From Liolophura sinensis (lineage: Eukaryota > Mollusca > Polyplacophora > Chitonida > Chitonidae): a DNA stretch of 64,000 nt. Both the position numbers and the translations under genes were made by a program. Positions 32,529-44,333 of the stretch are shown piece after piece. Below the pieces are notes generated by a model. The model searched no databases. It saw nothing but the letters and a program-made list of their open reading frames with translations, and was not told the DNA's origin. Position 1 is the first letter of the stretch. Each line of letters begins with the position of its first letter. The DNA lies in assembly GCF_032854445.1 (NCBI RefSeq), contig NC_088307.1, positions 27,134,547 through 27,198,546 on the forward strand. The letters are read 5' to 3'.

Positions 32529-33071
32529 TATATCGGATGGGCATAAAAATGGGCCGTACTTTGATGCTGTATGCTCCATTATCTTTTGTTCAAACCCTTT
32601 CAAACTTTAGACATTCTAATAACATGATTTTGTTAATATACTGACCAATTTTCATAGCTTGGGTAGTCAGTACACAGGGTTAAAATGAAATCATAGCCTA
32701 AAAACGCATGTCCCGGTGACCCACATTGCATCACCTGCCCGGTGTCATGAGGAGAGCGCGCGCTGCACCTGTGTGACACGCGTCAATCAAGTGTCGTCTG
32801 GAGAAATTGTCTGGCTCTAGTGTCAGAGAAACCCTTCTGCCAGATAGACACAAGTTTTGCTGAATCAGGATGGTTTTCTCTGCAGCGGACAAGGAATTGA
32901 TTACATTTTCAAGTAAAACAAGGTAGAACATCATTTCGAAATGTCCGCAACATGGGTTTTTGACTTGATTTGAATTTGGTCTGTATACTTAGGCCATAAC
33001 GGCTTTTGAGTGTGTAAATTTTAAGATATTGGGTGTCAAAGTACGGCCCATTTTTTATGCCCACCCGATAT
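32529..33071. mobile_element. MITE family M3 with 35-bp terminal inverted repeats
   Basis: Left end TATATCGGATGGGCATAAAA ATGGGCCGTACTTTGA and right end TCAAAGTACGGCCCATTTTT TATGCCCACCCGATATA are inverted copies. About 543 bases, no transposase. Confidence 0.88.
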
Positions 33072-33350
33072 ATTCAAGAGTTTAGCGAAACACAGTCTGA
33101 ACAGCCAATGCAGATGTCCGAAGCCAAAGTAGCACCTGATATATTCAAGAGTTTAGCGAAACACAGTCTGAACAGCCAAGGCAGTTGACCGAAGCCAAAG
33201 TAGCACTACGTACATTCAAGAGTTTAGCGAAACACAGCCTGAACAGCCGATGCAGTTGTCTGAAGCCAAAGTAGCACCCGATATATTCAAGAGTTTAGCG
33301 AAACACAGCCTGAACAGCCAATGCAGTTGTCCGAAGCCAAAGTATAACAG
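33065..33350. repeat. 71-bp tandem repeat, 4 copies
   Basis: Unit ATATTCAAGAGTTTAGCGAA ACACAGTCTGAACAGCCAAT GCAG...GAAGCCAAAGTAGCACC. The first copy overlaps the right end of MITE M3. Confidence 0.92.
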
Positions 33351-33980
33351 CAGCGGATTGAGCACATATTTAATTCACTGTAACACATCATTTTGATCTA
33401 AAGTGCAAAATTGAAGATTTGACTTACTGTTAAATCTGGTATTAAGACGTTTCTTTTTTAAACAACCTGGACCAGGTAGATTAAACTGTACGCATCACAA
33501 AACTGCTGTATATGGAAATAAAGAAAATATCGGATAGCGTTCATTGCACCATTAGAGAAGACCACAGACAGGAAATCATATTCTCCGTATCCCTCAATAC
33601 ACGTATTACTTCTGTTCACCATGGTAACACCTGCCAACATTGCACATGTAGAATTCAGGTTGTGTCATCTACCGCAAATAGTCCGTCTTACCGCTTTACT
33701 TGGCGTATTGATTGAGTGGGAAAGATCGAGTGTCCGGCACAAATATGACAATATATCTATAATACCTTTGTAGGTATTGTGATCTTCGTTTGCCTTACCC
33801 CACATAAAAACACTGCTTTTGCGAAATAAACCTTTGCCTTTTCACAATATGCTAAAACTGTCAGGCACACCGTGTGTGTAAAACTGTTTGACATATTTAG
33901 TTGCTTCTCTACTGTGAACCCACCGATCCAGTTTTTATGTCTTAAATATACTAGAACTATACGTCACTCGATTTTACGAG
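33350..33980. other. No gene seen
   Basis: Intergenic DNA without a supported exon. Confidence 0.4.
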
Positions 33981-33982
33981 AT

Positions 33983-34645
33983 CAGTTCGGTGGCCTAATG
34001 GTTAGAGCGTCTGCCTCGAAGGCTGGGTCATACCAAATACTTTAAAAATGGTTCATACCTGGCGCTCAGTGCTGACAGGTGAGAGCAAGAAACAGGGCTG
34101 GTTAGCTTTGTATCAGTATATAATGTTACTGGGTGTGGTGTCATGTTTGGTGTCAAAGGCATGATACTTAAGTGACAACAGCACTTTGGTGTGATGGACT
34201 CCCCCTGCCACAATACTGAGTGAATGCTTCGGGTTTAACGTCGTACTTAACAATTTTTCAGTCATACGACAATGAGGAATCCTTAGAGTTCCTATACTGT
34301 GCCTCCTTGTGGCAGGATGGATTTCCAACGCCCTATTATCTAGTGCTGACTTCACTTACCGAAGGCAAATGAGCTGTCCCGCCTGAGCCGTTATACTGAT
34401 ACGGGTCAACCAATCGTTGCACTTTCCCCTTCATCCTGAACGCCATGGTGTTTTAAGGTCTTAGGTGTGACTCGACCCCGACCCCCTGGATGCACCGCTC
34501 CCGAAGCCGACGCTCTACCAACTGTGCTATCGGGGCCGGTACCCTGCCACAAGAAATACAATACATGAACAAACACCTACTGCCCCTCGACGTCGTAGAA
34601 AAACTGAACAGTACGACTTAAACCCCAAGCATACATAAAAACATA
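33983..34645 (+). mobile_element. SINE-B copy interrupted by another SINE-B
   Basis: The head TCGGTGGCCTAATGGTTAGA GCGTCTGCC (tRNA-like) is followed by SINE-B blocks up to CCCCCTGCCACAA at 34213. The element resumes at 34542 with CCCTGCCACAAGAAATAC and ends GTACGACTTAAACC plus (CATA)n. Confidence 0.8.
34214..34541 (-). mobile_element. SINE-B nested insertion, minus strand
   Basis: Inverted SINE-B: tail GGGTTTAACGTCGTACTTAA CAATTTTTCAG first and tRNA-like head GCTCTACCAACTGTGCTATC GGGGCC last. It is flanked by an 11-base direct repeat CCCTGCCACAA (34203-34213 and 34542-34552), a target-site duplication. Confidence 0.85.
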
Positions 34646-34862
34646 CATACACACACACACACACATAGTGTGCATACATACACATACACACACATAATGT
34701 ACATACATACAAACATAGTGTACGTACACACACACACACATAGTGTACATACATACACATAGTGTACACACATACAAACATAGTGTACATACATACACAC
34801 ACATAGTGTACATACATACACACGCATGCACACATAGTGTACATACATACACATAGTGTACA
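34640..34862. repeat. Compound CA/CATA/GTGTACA repeat
   Basis: Mixed (CATA)n, (CA)n and CATAGTGTACATACATA units growing out of the SINE-B tail. Encodes only the Met-Tyr-Val-Cys type ORFs of such DNA. Confidence 0.92.
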
Positions 34863-34863
34863 C

Positions 34864-35806
34864 TGTTACGGTATTGAAAACAGCAACAGAAAACAGACTC
34901 AGTGACTCAATATTACAATGTAAACAAATGCTTTATATATAAAATGAGACGTACAGTTTTACAGACAGTTCAACAACAACAACATAAAAAAACATACACA
35001 TCAGTATTACCGGTCTTTAAAAGTTTCCAGTTCACCTTTGCATCCCAAGGAACGTATTCCAGGAGATCCAACGTAAAGACCATGGGATAAACACACAATT
35101 CACACAAGTCACAAATTGTCCCAGTCGGGTACTTCGCTAGGTTAGCGAACGCGAACACAGTACACAGGTTACACAGAACTGGAACAGTCAAGCCTTTGAA
35201 TGACGTCACACCCGCAGAGCACAACACAGGGTAAATCCAGGCATGGAGGTATAATCCACTTTAGAACAGTCACAGCTCCCGCAGAAACTCACAAACGAGC
35301 CGTTCAGAGACGTAGAGTAATGTCACCTTGTGGCAGAACGAACGTCCTTTGCAAAACTGAAAACTTCAGTTTAGAGTCCGTGACGACCTTGTCGGTCAGG
35401 TGAGGTCAGCGTGTTAAACAAATTACACAGTCAACACTGTATAATCATAATAAAGATCCGAACACCAATAAACGTGACTTCCGCAGAAATTCACTTAAGT
35501 CAGACATCAGTACAACTGTGGTACACAAACGGTGCCGGCATAAAAATCTGTCCTCCCAAACGAAACTGGCATCACCAGCTCATATCAATATAATGGACTC
35601 GATACGAGAGCGTCGCACACTCTCCTGGCTCCCAGTGGATGCAGCAAAAATACCTCCACTCTGCACAGAAAACACGGCTTATATACGTTCCAGGTGGATT
35701 CAACTATTCTTAAACACAGAATTAACAGCCAAACGAAGCATTGAACAAGGTGCTTTCGATCCGGTCCGCGCTGTACACATATAACAGGGCCTGTTATGCT
35801 TTCACA
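34864..35806 (-). mobile_element. Probable solo LTR (second family)
   Basis: On the minus strand the unit begins TGTGAAAGCATAACAGG and ends TTCAATACCGTAACA (TG...CA). It has a TATA box TATATAAG (35678-35685) about 125 bases from its start. The length of about 940 bases and the layout fit an LTR, with no coding interior. The ends and any target duplication are not certain. Confidence 0.55.
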
Positions 35807-35861
35807 AAGGTCCGCAGACTAACAGTACATGAAAACGTTAAATAGTCATACATAACAACAC

Positions 35862-36054
35862 ACATACACACACACACATAGTGTACATACATACACATAG
35901 ACACGCACACACAGTGTACACACATACACATGCATAGTGTACATACATACATACATACATACATACATACATACACACATACATACATACATACATACTT
36001 CCATGCATACTTCCATAAATACATAGGCACTCCCATACATACTTCCATACATAC
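35862..36054. repeat. CA/CATA microsatellite, left part
   Basis: (CA)n, TAGTGTACATACATACACA and (CATA)n, interrupted by TTCCATACATAC units, before the SINE fragment at 36055. Confidence 0.92.
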
Positions 36055-36218
36055 ACCGGTCGTACGTGGGAAGGTCTGCAGCACCCTGCGGAAGGTCGTG
36101 GGTTTCCCCCGGGCTCTGCCCGGTTTAGTCCCATCATAATGCTGGCTGCCGTCGCTGTAAGTGAAATATTCTTGAGTACGGCGTAAAACACCAATCAAAT
36201 AAATAAATAAATAAATAC
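36055..36218 (+). mobile_element. SINE-A 3' half inside the CATA array
   Basis: GGTCGTACGTGGGAAGGTCT through GAGTACGGCGTAAAACACCA and (AAAT)n. The 5' half is absent, and array lies on both sides. Confidence 0.88.
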
Positions 36219-36579
36219 TTACATACTTACATACATACTTACATACTTACATACATACTTACATACATACATACATACATGCATACATACTTCCATAGAT
36301 ACTTCCATACATACATACATACATACATACATACATACGTACGTCCGTACGTACATACATACGTACGTACGTACATACATACATACATACATACATACGT
36401 ACATACATACATACGTACATACATACATACATACGTACATACGTACATACATACATACATACATACATACGTACGTACGTACATACATACATACATACAT
36501 ACATACATACATACATACATACATACGTACGTACATACATACATACATACATACATACATACGAACATACATACATACA

Positions 36580-36610
<31 letters not shown>

Positions 36611-36665
36611 TTACATACATATTTACATACATACATAGATACTTCCATAGACACACTTACATACG
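36219..36665. repeat. (CATA)n microsatellite, about 440 bp
   Basis: Nearly pure CATA tetranucleotides with interspersed CGTA and TTACATACTTACA variants. All six frames are mostly open, which gives the long MYVCMYVC and HTYIHTYI ORFs on the two strands. These are not genes. Confidence 0.97.
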
Positions 36666-37146
36666 TACAAGCACGCTTACACGCATATATTATTATATAG
36701 TAATATTAATCATTTAAATATACAATTTAATCCAATGTTATTTTGTGTTCTACAGAGATATATTTTTTTCACGTTATTTTTTAAATTTGTTTGATTAGAT
36801 TTGCCTGTCATCTTTTGTGTCCGTAATGTTCCAAATTTTGCATCATACACGGCCTACTTGTATTTATTGCTGCTAACGGATAGATCAGTTCCACCTATAT
36901 CCCTCAGCAAGACTGAAATTCTATGTGCTGTAAATCTCTGCTAGTCATAACCTAAGCCACACATCTGCTGAGATGATTGCACGTCACAGAATTCAAGGCT
37001 GGGATATGACTCACACCTTCCAGTTCGTCTGACGATACTTTCCCGTCTCCAAGTCACCATGAACGGTATATCGCAATAAACCTACAGGACCAATGCTCTT
37101 CCCAGCACAAACTAAGCTTAACCAGCACATGTACATACAACAGACC

Positions 37147-37295
37147 GGTATTTATTGTTCTTAGGTTACGTTTAATTTCTACGCTGTCAGTAAAAGTGGT
37201 AAACTTTCATGCACATTTTCTGTAACCAATTCAACTTAACAACGGTTTTCCGAATCTTGAGAACAAAACTTACACATGATGGAAAAATCTTTTCA
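37147..37295. repeat. Dispersed repeat, pair with 5205-5352
   Basis: Second copy of the unnamed 150-base repeat, in the same orientation. Confidence 0.55.
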
Positions 37296-37299
37296 TATT

Positions 37300-39130
37300 A
37301 AATAAACAGGAGCCATTGTCCTAAATGACCGATTATAGTAGAAATACGACATCTTTGTGAAACTGGGCCCTGACTGTCTGATATGAATAAAAAGTGACGT
37401 ACTCCGTGCTTAGCAATGAACGCTCCGTGCGAGCAAAGTAACTTGGCAGACCAGTTCAAATTGGCCGAAGTGCCAGTGCATGTGTCTTCATTAATATCCA
37501 ATTAACTTTATACAGAGACGGCGTGTAGACTACCGAGTCTGGGATTTCTAATGGGATAAAAGCCACTCCTACGTCAACGATCACACACAAGTGGATCACC
37601 GAAAAACTGCTCTCCATCCATAAATTTGGTGCAATGTGGCCTCCATTCTCATTCATGCTCTACGAGTCACAATAACTATACAAACAGTAGCACATTATGG
37701 CTCACCATGCTTCGTTCGTTTCCATTGGTCTTTCTGAGTTATGTAAATTGCATGTAGCCATCTACATATCAAATTTGTGAGCTCTTCCAGAGCAGAGGTA
37801 ATAGGCGGAAGGCTACGGGCGTCTGGAGGACATGAGTATTGCCAAACAGGCCTCGCAGAAAGACAGCTGTTTTGGTATCAGTATACTGGGGCAATTTATT
37901 TATTTATTTGGTTGTTTCTTAATGCACTGAGGCTATGACTGGAACTTCAGTTCTGTACATAAAATGATCGGCAGTCGGACTTGCGTGTTGCACGAAGACA
38001 TTGTGTTGGTATGGCCGAATTACATTTTTATACCGCTAATGAAAACAAGGTGCATTGCTGCTCCGAGTCAGTCCATTTGGTGCCTTGACGTTTCTGTCTT
38101 ACCTGTATTATAAAATGATGGACTCTTCTGCCTTGCTGAGCACATTAACAACATCAATTATGCTGTATTTCACATAAAGTTCAGAACTTTCAGGTTGCGC
38201 TTCCTGCTCAATTCTGACTGATTCATCACCCTTTTAGTTCCACTTCGGAGCTGTTTGTGAAATTTGATTGTCATTAAAAAAAATGCCTGTATCTGCATGT
38301 GACTGCATTTTTACATATCAAACATTATAGATGAATAACAGTAGGCTTAATTTTCGGCATCTTGTTTTCCAACGATGTATAGTCCACTTCCTGTCAGGCT
38401 CAAAGACTTCAAAATTCCCTATTGTTCATTTGATTTCTCGGTTCAGATACAAAGACATACATCATTTTCTCCCATAAACGAGATAAACGGAGGCCGCAAA
38501 AACAGACACTGTACACCAGAAACAAAAATTGACGTTCCAGGTCGATGGTCGCAAGGCACATGAAAGTATGAACTTAAGACGGATTCAAAGAGACGCAGTC
38601 AACAGTTCACACTGATGTTGGAAAGACGTAAGGAATGTTCTGGGCGAATGAATGAAGTCGTGTTCCGAGACATTAGTGACAGTATTTCATCGCTCTCAGA
38701 TGAAACACCATTAAATATTGTGCAGAAAAAATAGTTTGATTTATTTCTTTAGAATATTGTTTGACCTAGTAATATAGATATAAAACTTTAGATTCTGCTG
38801 TTGTCTTTTCTTTCCGTACTAGGCCTAGTGACGTCACTTCAGCTTTTAACACTTTACACACATATATTGCTATATTTCATCATTCAAAATCCATCTTAAT
38901 TTAGAGATATGAATGCATTCAACAAATGGATCCTGGAGCGAACTATTTCAAATCAAAGCTATTGCGGTGGCGTCAATGACACTCCCTGGATCCCCAGAGA
39001 CCACCATAGGAACCTATGTTTTAAATGCATTTTAGACAGATAGAAAAATAAAAAATAACACAAACTATTTTCCTCGACAGTGTTTAATGAATTTTCACCT
39101 GACAGATGCCTTATTTTAGTGTATTCTGTG
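37300..39130. other. No gene seen
   Basis: Intergenic DNA. The ORFs of about 60 residues at 37298-37656 (-) and 38375-38563 (+) carry no recognisable motif or splice context. Confidence 0.4.
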
Positions 39131-39131
39131 C

Positions 39132-39382
39132 CTTTATTTATTTATTTAGTTGTTGATTTAATTGGTGTTTTACACCGTACTCAAGAATATTTCAATTATA
39201 TGACGGCGGCCAGCACTATGGTGGGAGGAAACCGGGCTGAGCCCGGAGGTAAGCCACGACTATCAGCAGATAGTAAGCCAGTATGAGCTGCACTTTAACT
39301 CACAGCGACCGCATGGGTGAGAACCTTTTTGAGTCATTGCGCAGTGCTGGCGTGCTAACCACCTCGGCCATGGAGGCCCCTG
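39132..39382 (-). mobile_element. SINE-A copy, minus strand
   Basis: TATTTATTTAGTTGTTGATT, TTGGTGTTTTACACCGTACT and CCTCGGCCATGGAGGCCCCT mark an inverted full-length SINE-A. Confidence 0.92.
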
Positions 39383-39444
39383 TGTCATTTATGAGATGTC
39401 GGCTGTCACTATCAGGTGTGGCATGTATTAATGTGTGTACTGGG

Positions 39445-41462
39445 AACTGGTAGGTAAATTTACATCTGAATATCGAGCCAAGAACTGGGTGGTAACTTCA
39501 CATCTGAATATCGAGCCAGAAACTGGGTGCTAACTTCACATCTGAATATCGAGCCAGGAACTGGGTGCTAACTTCACATCTGAATATCGAGCCAGGAACT
39601 GGGTGCTAACTTCACATCTGAATATCGAGCCAGGAACTGGGTGTTAACTTCACATCTGAATATCGAGCCAGGAACTGGGTGCTAACCTCACATCTGAATA
39701 TCGAGCCAGGAACTGGGTGCTAACTTCACATCTGAATATCGAGCCGGGTACCGGGAGCTAACTTCACATCTGAATATCGAGCCAGGAACTGGGAGGTAAC
39801 TTCACATCTGAATATTGAGCCAGGAACTGGGTGCTAACTTCACATCTGAATATTGAGCCAGGAACTGGGTGCTAACTCCACATTTCAATATCTAGCTGGG
39901 AACTATGAACTGGAAGGTAAATTTACACTTGGATATCGAGCCGGGAAATGGGAGCTAACTTCATATCTAAATATAGAGCAAGGAACGGGGTGCTAATTTC
40001 ACATCTGAATATCGAGCCGGTTATTGGGAATTGGGAGCTAACTTAACATCTGAATATTGAGCCCGGAACTGTTTGCTAACTTCACGTCTGCATATCGAGC
40101 CGGAAACCGGAAACTGGGAGCTAACTTCATATGTGGATATCGAGCCGGTAACTGGGAGCTAACTTCACATCTGAATATTGAGCCGGGAACTGGAAACTGG
40201 GAACTAACTTCACATCTGAATATCGAGCCAGTAACTGGGAACTGGGAGCTCACTTCATATCTGAATATCGAGCCGTTAACTGGGAACTGGGAGCAAACTT
40301 CACACCTGAATATCGAGCCAGTAACTGGGAACTGAGAGCTAACTTCACATCTGAATATTGAACCGGGAACTGGAAACTGGGAGCTAACTTCACATCTGAA
40401 TATCGAGCCGGTAACTGGGAACTGGGAGCTAACTTCACATCTGAATATTGAACCGGGAACTGGAAACTGGGAGCTAACTTCACATCTGAATATCGAGCCG
40501 GTAACTGGGAACTGAGAGCTAACTTCACATCTGAATATCGAGCCAGTAACTGGGAACTGGGAGGTAACTTCACATCTGAACATCGAGCCGTTAACTGGGA
40601 ACTGGGAGCAAACTTCACACCTGAATATCGAGCCAGTAACTGGGAACTGAGAGCTATCTTCACATTTGAATGTCGAGCCGGTAACTGGGAATTGGGAGCT
40701 TACTTCACATCTGAATACTGAGCGGGTAACTGGGAACTGGGAGCTTACTTCATATTTGAATATCGAGCCGGTAACTGGGAACTGAGAGCTAACTTCACAT
40801 GTGAATATCGAGCCGGTAAGTGGGCACTGGGAGCTAACTTCACATCTGAATATCGAGTCGGTAACTTGGAACCAGGAGCAAACTTCACACTGGTAACTGG
40901 GAACTGGGAGGTAACTTCACATCTGAATACTGAGCCGGGAACTGGGAACTGGGAGGTAACTTCACATCTGAATATCAAGCCGGTAACTGGAAACTTTGAG
41001 CTAACACATCTGAATATTGAACCGGGAACTGGGAACTGGGAGCTAACTTCACATCTGAATATCAAGCCGTTAACTGGAAACTTTGAGCTAACACATCTGA
41101 ATATTGAACCGGGGACTGGGAACTGGGAGCTAACTTCACATCTGAATATCAAGCCGTTAACTGGGAACTTTGAGCTAACAGATCTGAATATTCAGCCGGG
41201 AACTGGGAGCTAACGTCACATCTGAATATCGAGCCGGTAACTTGGAACCGGGAGCAAACTTCACACCGGTAACTGGGAACTGGGAGGTAACTTCACATCT
41301 GAATATTGAGCCGGGAACTGGGAACTGGGAGCTAACTTCACATCTGAATATCGAGCCGGTAACTTGGAACTGGGAGCAAACTTCACACCTGAATAGCAAG
41401 CCAGTAACTGGAAACTGGGAGCTGACTCCACATCTGGACTTCGAGTCGGGAACTGAGAGCTA
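39445..41462. repeat. Two-kilobase satellite, 38/45-bp units
   Basis: The 5' part (to about 39900) is a 38-base unit, TCACATCTGAATATCGAGCC AGGAACTGGGTGCTAACT. From about 40020 units of 45 bases with a doubled GGGAACTGGGAGCT alternate with it, giving higher-order periods. Frames are open on both strands, producing the FRCEVSSQFPV and LNIEPGTGNWEL ORFs (up to 181 codons). Coding is unlikely. Confidence 0.96.
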
Positions 41463-41464
41463 TA

Positions 41465-42560
41465 GTCTATTTTTTTAGTGAATCGCCTATTTCAGCTGTC
41501 TGTAAAATTATTTATGGTCGCTGCCAAAATTCCATTTAGTCAGCGGCATGTAACAACACAAGCTCTACGCATGGATATGCTGGAAGACTATATTATTGCA
41601 AGGAAAATGAAGCCAGAACACTTTTTCTGATTCATAATGTTAAAGTTCATAAGCTCAACAGGAAGACGTTAAACCCCCAAACACTCACTCACTCAACACC
41701 AAGAACCCATTAATTATTAAAAAACCAGAGGCATGCTGCTTATTGGGCGGAGTTCAACATGTTTTGACGGAGGGCGATACCAGTTACCTGAACTGCAATT
41801 GACTTAACTGTAATCCCTGTTACTAACACGGCAATATTTGAAATTGTTTACACCTTTTAGAATAATATAACCGTCATGGTGAATTTCATTTTAACTCATG
41901 TGGTATATGATCTCATGGCCGTATGAATTTGGGGATGGACGTTAGGAAATTAACGCCATGCGGTTTATTGGCAGAGACAATAGTGTAGGATGTGACACTG
42001 CGTGGAGTTTGCTGGTGCACCTATTGTGAAACAAATTACTCCCCACGCCCATTATCAAGCCTGCAACTTGTTTTTGAAAAATTATGACGTCACAAGAATT
42101 CTTGGTGTCGAAACTAAGCTTGTGGAGTTAAATATTATGAATTAGAAAACTTACTTAAACTACATTTTCCGTGTAATAATATGGACGTGCAACACGTCAG
42201 TGTGTACAGATTGCGTTGTGACTGATTTTACAGACAACTGAACATAGGTGATTCTCCAAAAGAAATAGACAACAGTTTTTCTGTAACCTTAAAGAAAAAG
42301 GGGGTGAAACAGAAGCGTAGGTTTATAACATCGCATTGCATACCAGGAAGTAAGTCAGACTGTAAGTGATCCTGCATTCCTTTTCTCAATATTTTTTGTG
42401 CGCAAGTGCATTCAGCCTGCCAGCCACGCGCACCCACGGTGACGTAAACCTGTAGCTTAGTTAACCCACTGATATGAAGAAACAAGGTCAGCTATAGCTT
42501 TTCCACGAAGACCGCCATACACCTGTATGTATAGACACTGATAGCAGCGTTCAGGACAAA
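41465..42560. other. No gene seen; SINE tail at 41655-41697
   Basis: The only recognisable item is a retroposon tail, GGAAGACGTTAAACCCCC followed by (ACTC)n, at 41655-41697. Confidence 0.45.
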
Positions 42561-42570
42561 TTGAATGCAA

Positions 42571-42681
42571 TATAAAAGGACAGAGAACTGGATCAAACAC
42601 GGTTAGGGATAACTCCTACACGTAGGTAGGCAGGATATCTGTTTGTGAATCACACATTGAACTCTGCTGTTGATCCCAGTG
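42571..42681 (+). promoter_or_regulatory. Candidate promoter and 5' untranslated exon of gene 3
   Basis: TATAAAAG at 42571-42578 is followed about 110 bases later by a strong donor (CCCAGTG then GTAAGT at 42682). Gene 3's first coding exon begins at a splice acceptor (44333), so an upstream untranslated exon is required. This TATA-plus-donor pair, on the correct strand 1.65 kb away, is the best candidate I see. It needs transcript data. Confidence 0.35.
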
Positions 42682-42755
42682 GTAAGTACATGTAGCCACA
42701 CGCGCTGCAATACATATCGATCGAACCTATGTCTATATGTTTATCATCGTCACAA

Positions 42756-43012
42756 ATTCATTTATTTATTTGACTAGTGTTTTACGCTGTACTCAAGAAT
42801 ACTTCATACTTATATGACGGCCGCCAGCGTTATAGTCGGAGGAAACCGAGCACAGCCTGGGAAAAACCATTGGCAGGCTGCTGTCAGATTTTCCCAGGTA
42901 CGGGAAAAAAGTAGAAGAAGCCAGCATGAGATGGACTGGAACTCACAGCGGCAGCATTTGCGGGAGGCTCCTTGGTCATAGCGCCGCGCTGGCGTGCTTA
43001 CCCCTAGGCACC
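42756..43012 (-). mobile_element. SINE-A copy, minus strand
   Basis: CATTTATTTATTTGACTAGT, TACTCAAGAATACTTCATAC and a head around GCGCTGGCGTGCTTACC, inverted. Carries a diverged middle. Confidence 0.88.
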
Positions 43013-43133
43013 ACGTTACAAATTTATCAATTGCGTCTATCGGTTAGGTTTTAAACGTTGACATTTTAATATCACTGCATTTTTTAACCTAACTCTGCCT
43101 TGACCATCGTGTTGATTGGTGAGGTGTGTGTGT

Positions 43134-43157
43134 GGGAGGGGGAGGGGGTGGGGGTGG
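43134..43157 (+). promoter_or_regulatory. G-quadruplex-type G tract
   Basis: Four runs of three to five G separated by single bases (GGGAGGGGGAGGGGGTGGGG then GTGG). Matches the standard intramolecular G-quadruplex pattern. It lies between the candidate promoter and the first coding exon of gene 3. Confidence 0.6.
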
Positions 43158-43159
43158 CT

Positions 43160-44330
43160 GTATGTTGCTACAGTTTAATCATTTACATGAGCAGAACAAA
43201 TAGCTAACTCAGATAAAATGACACGAGGCCAAATGTCATCGGTTACATGATGCAATTTTGCCACACTATCACACTGTCATTGCTCGTCTGGTGTGGCAAT
43301 CTGAGCTGTAATCGTTTGTATCACTACAACAGCGTCATAGTCCAGACGCTCGACCCCATTGATATGTAGGGTCACGTGCACATCACTGCCATTGCTTCCG
43401 AGGTGGCTTTCTTACTGGCAGTTGACAACTCTTTCTTTTCATCTTGACAGCCTCGTTTTCGCATACCGTTCAGCTATTTATGGATCAAGGCTTTGGGGAA
43501 TCCCTCGGTGACATTTCCCTACAGATATTGCTGCCGCGTTAACAGGTTCATCCACTCATGACCTAGCAGTTGTCCTTAAGAGGACACCATGTCTGTCGTG
43601 CATTAACAAAGTAAGAAACGTTAATTTCCTTCAACCCAGACAGGCGCAATTTTTGAAGGTGTGTTTGGCTGACATTGCTGAAGTGGCAAACGAGAAACGG
43701 AAAGTCCCTCATTTTTGAAATTATTTCCCACCTGAGGAAGAAAAATCTGTCTGAATGAATTTTTTTATGAGGTAGTCATGGTTGTGTTGCCTAACATGTT
43801 TGTGTGACATTTTAGAAGGGAAACCTAGTCTGCGAAAACGAGATGTACTAACACATGTGGTGTTATAACACAGTAGTGCTTCTGACAGGAGAACTCTCAA
43901 GCGGTTGCGCTCTCCCTACCAGATCACAACTTTTTACTCTAGCGCCTCTGATCTGAGAATATTTTGGTCAGTGAAACAGCAGCAAGTTAGGGTAACCACT
44001 ACTGCCTCCCTATTCATAAAAATTCTTAAGATTTAAATGGAAAATGCAAACATAGCAACATTTAAAATATTTTGCTCTAGGAAGTTTGAAATTTGAACAC
44101 AGGTTCTTTTCCACAGAACAATGTACGAACTACAATGTGAGTTATTTTCTGTTCTGAATTTGGCTTTTCAAGAACTTTTTTGAGACATAAGTCTTCAGTT
44201 GCTTAATAAATACGAGTCCTGAATCATTTGTTGTTAGAACAGGGAGGAAACAACGGCCCATGTACTGGACTACTGGTCAAGCAGAAACAGCATAGGGGAG
44301 TCTCAAATATCCATCTCGATTTTGTCTTCC
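43160..44330. other. Upstream region / first intron of gene 3
   Basis: No coding exon or repeat I can support. Contains short ORFs only. Confidence 0.4.
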
Positions 44331-44333
44331 CAG

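Noticed and set aside
33990-34060. tRNA gene
   Set aside because: TGGCCTAATGGTTAGAGCG is box A-like, but the sequence continues as a SINE-B body and no cloverleaf closes.
36219-36656. ORFs of 120-145 codons (Met-Tyr-Val-Cys and His-Thr-Tyr-Ile repeats) on both strands
   Set aside because: Product of a (CATA)n microsatellite, open in all frames; no start context or splice sites.
40038-40583. 181-codon minus-strand ORF and a 137-codon partner
   Set aside because: Both are readings of the 38/45-bp satellite; overlapping frames are open equally on both strands.
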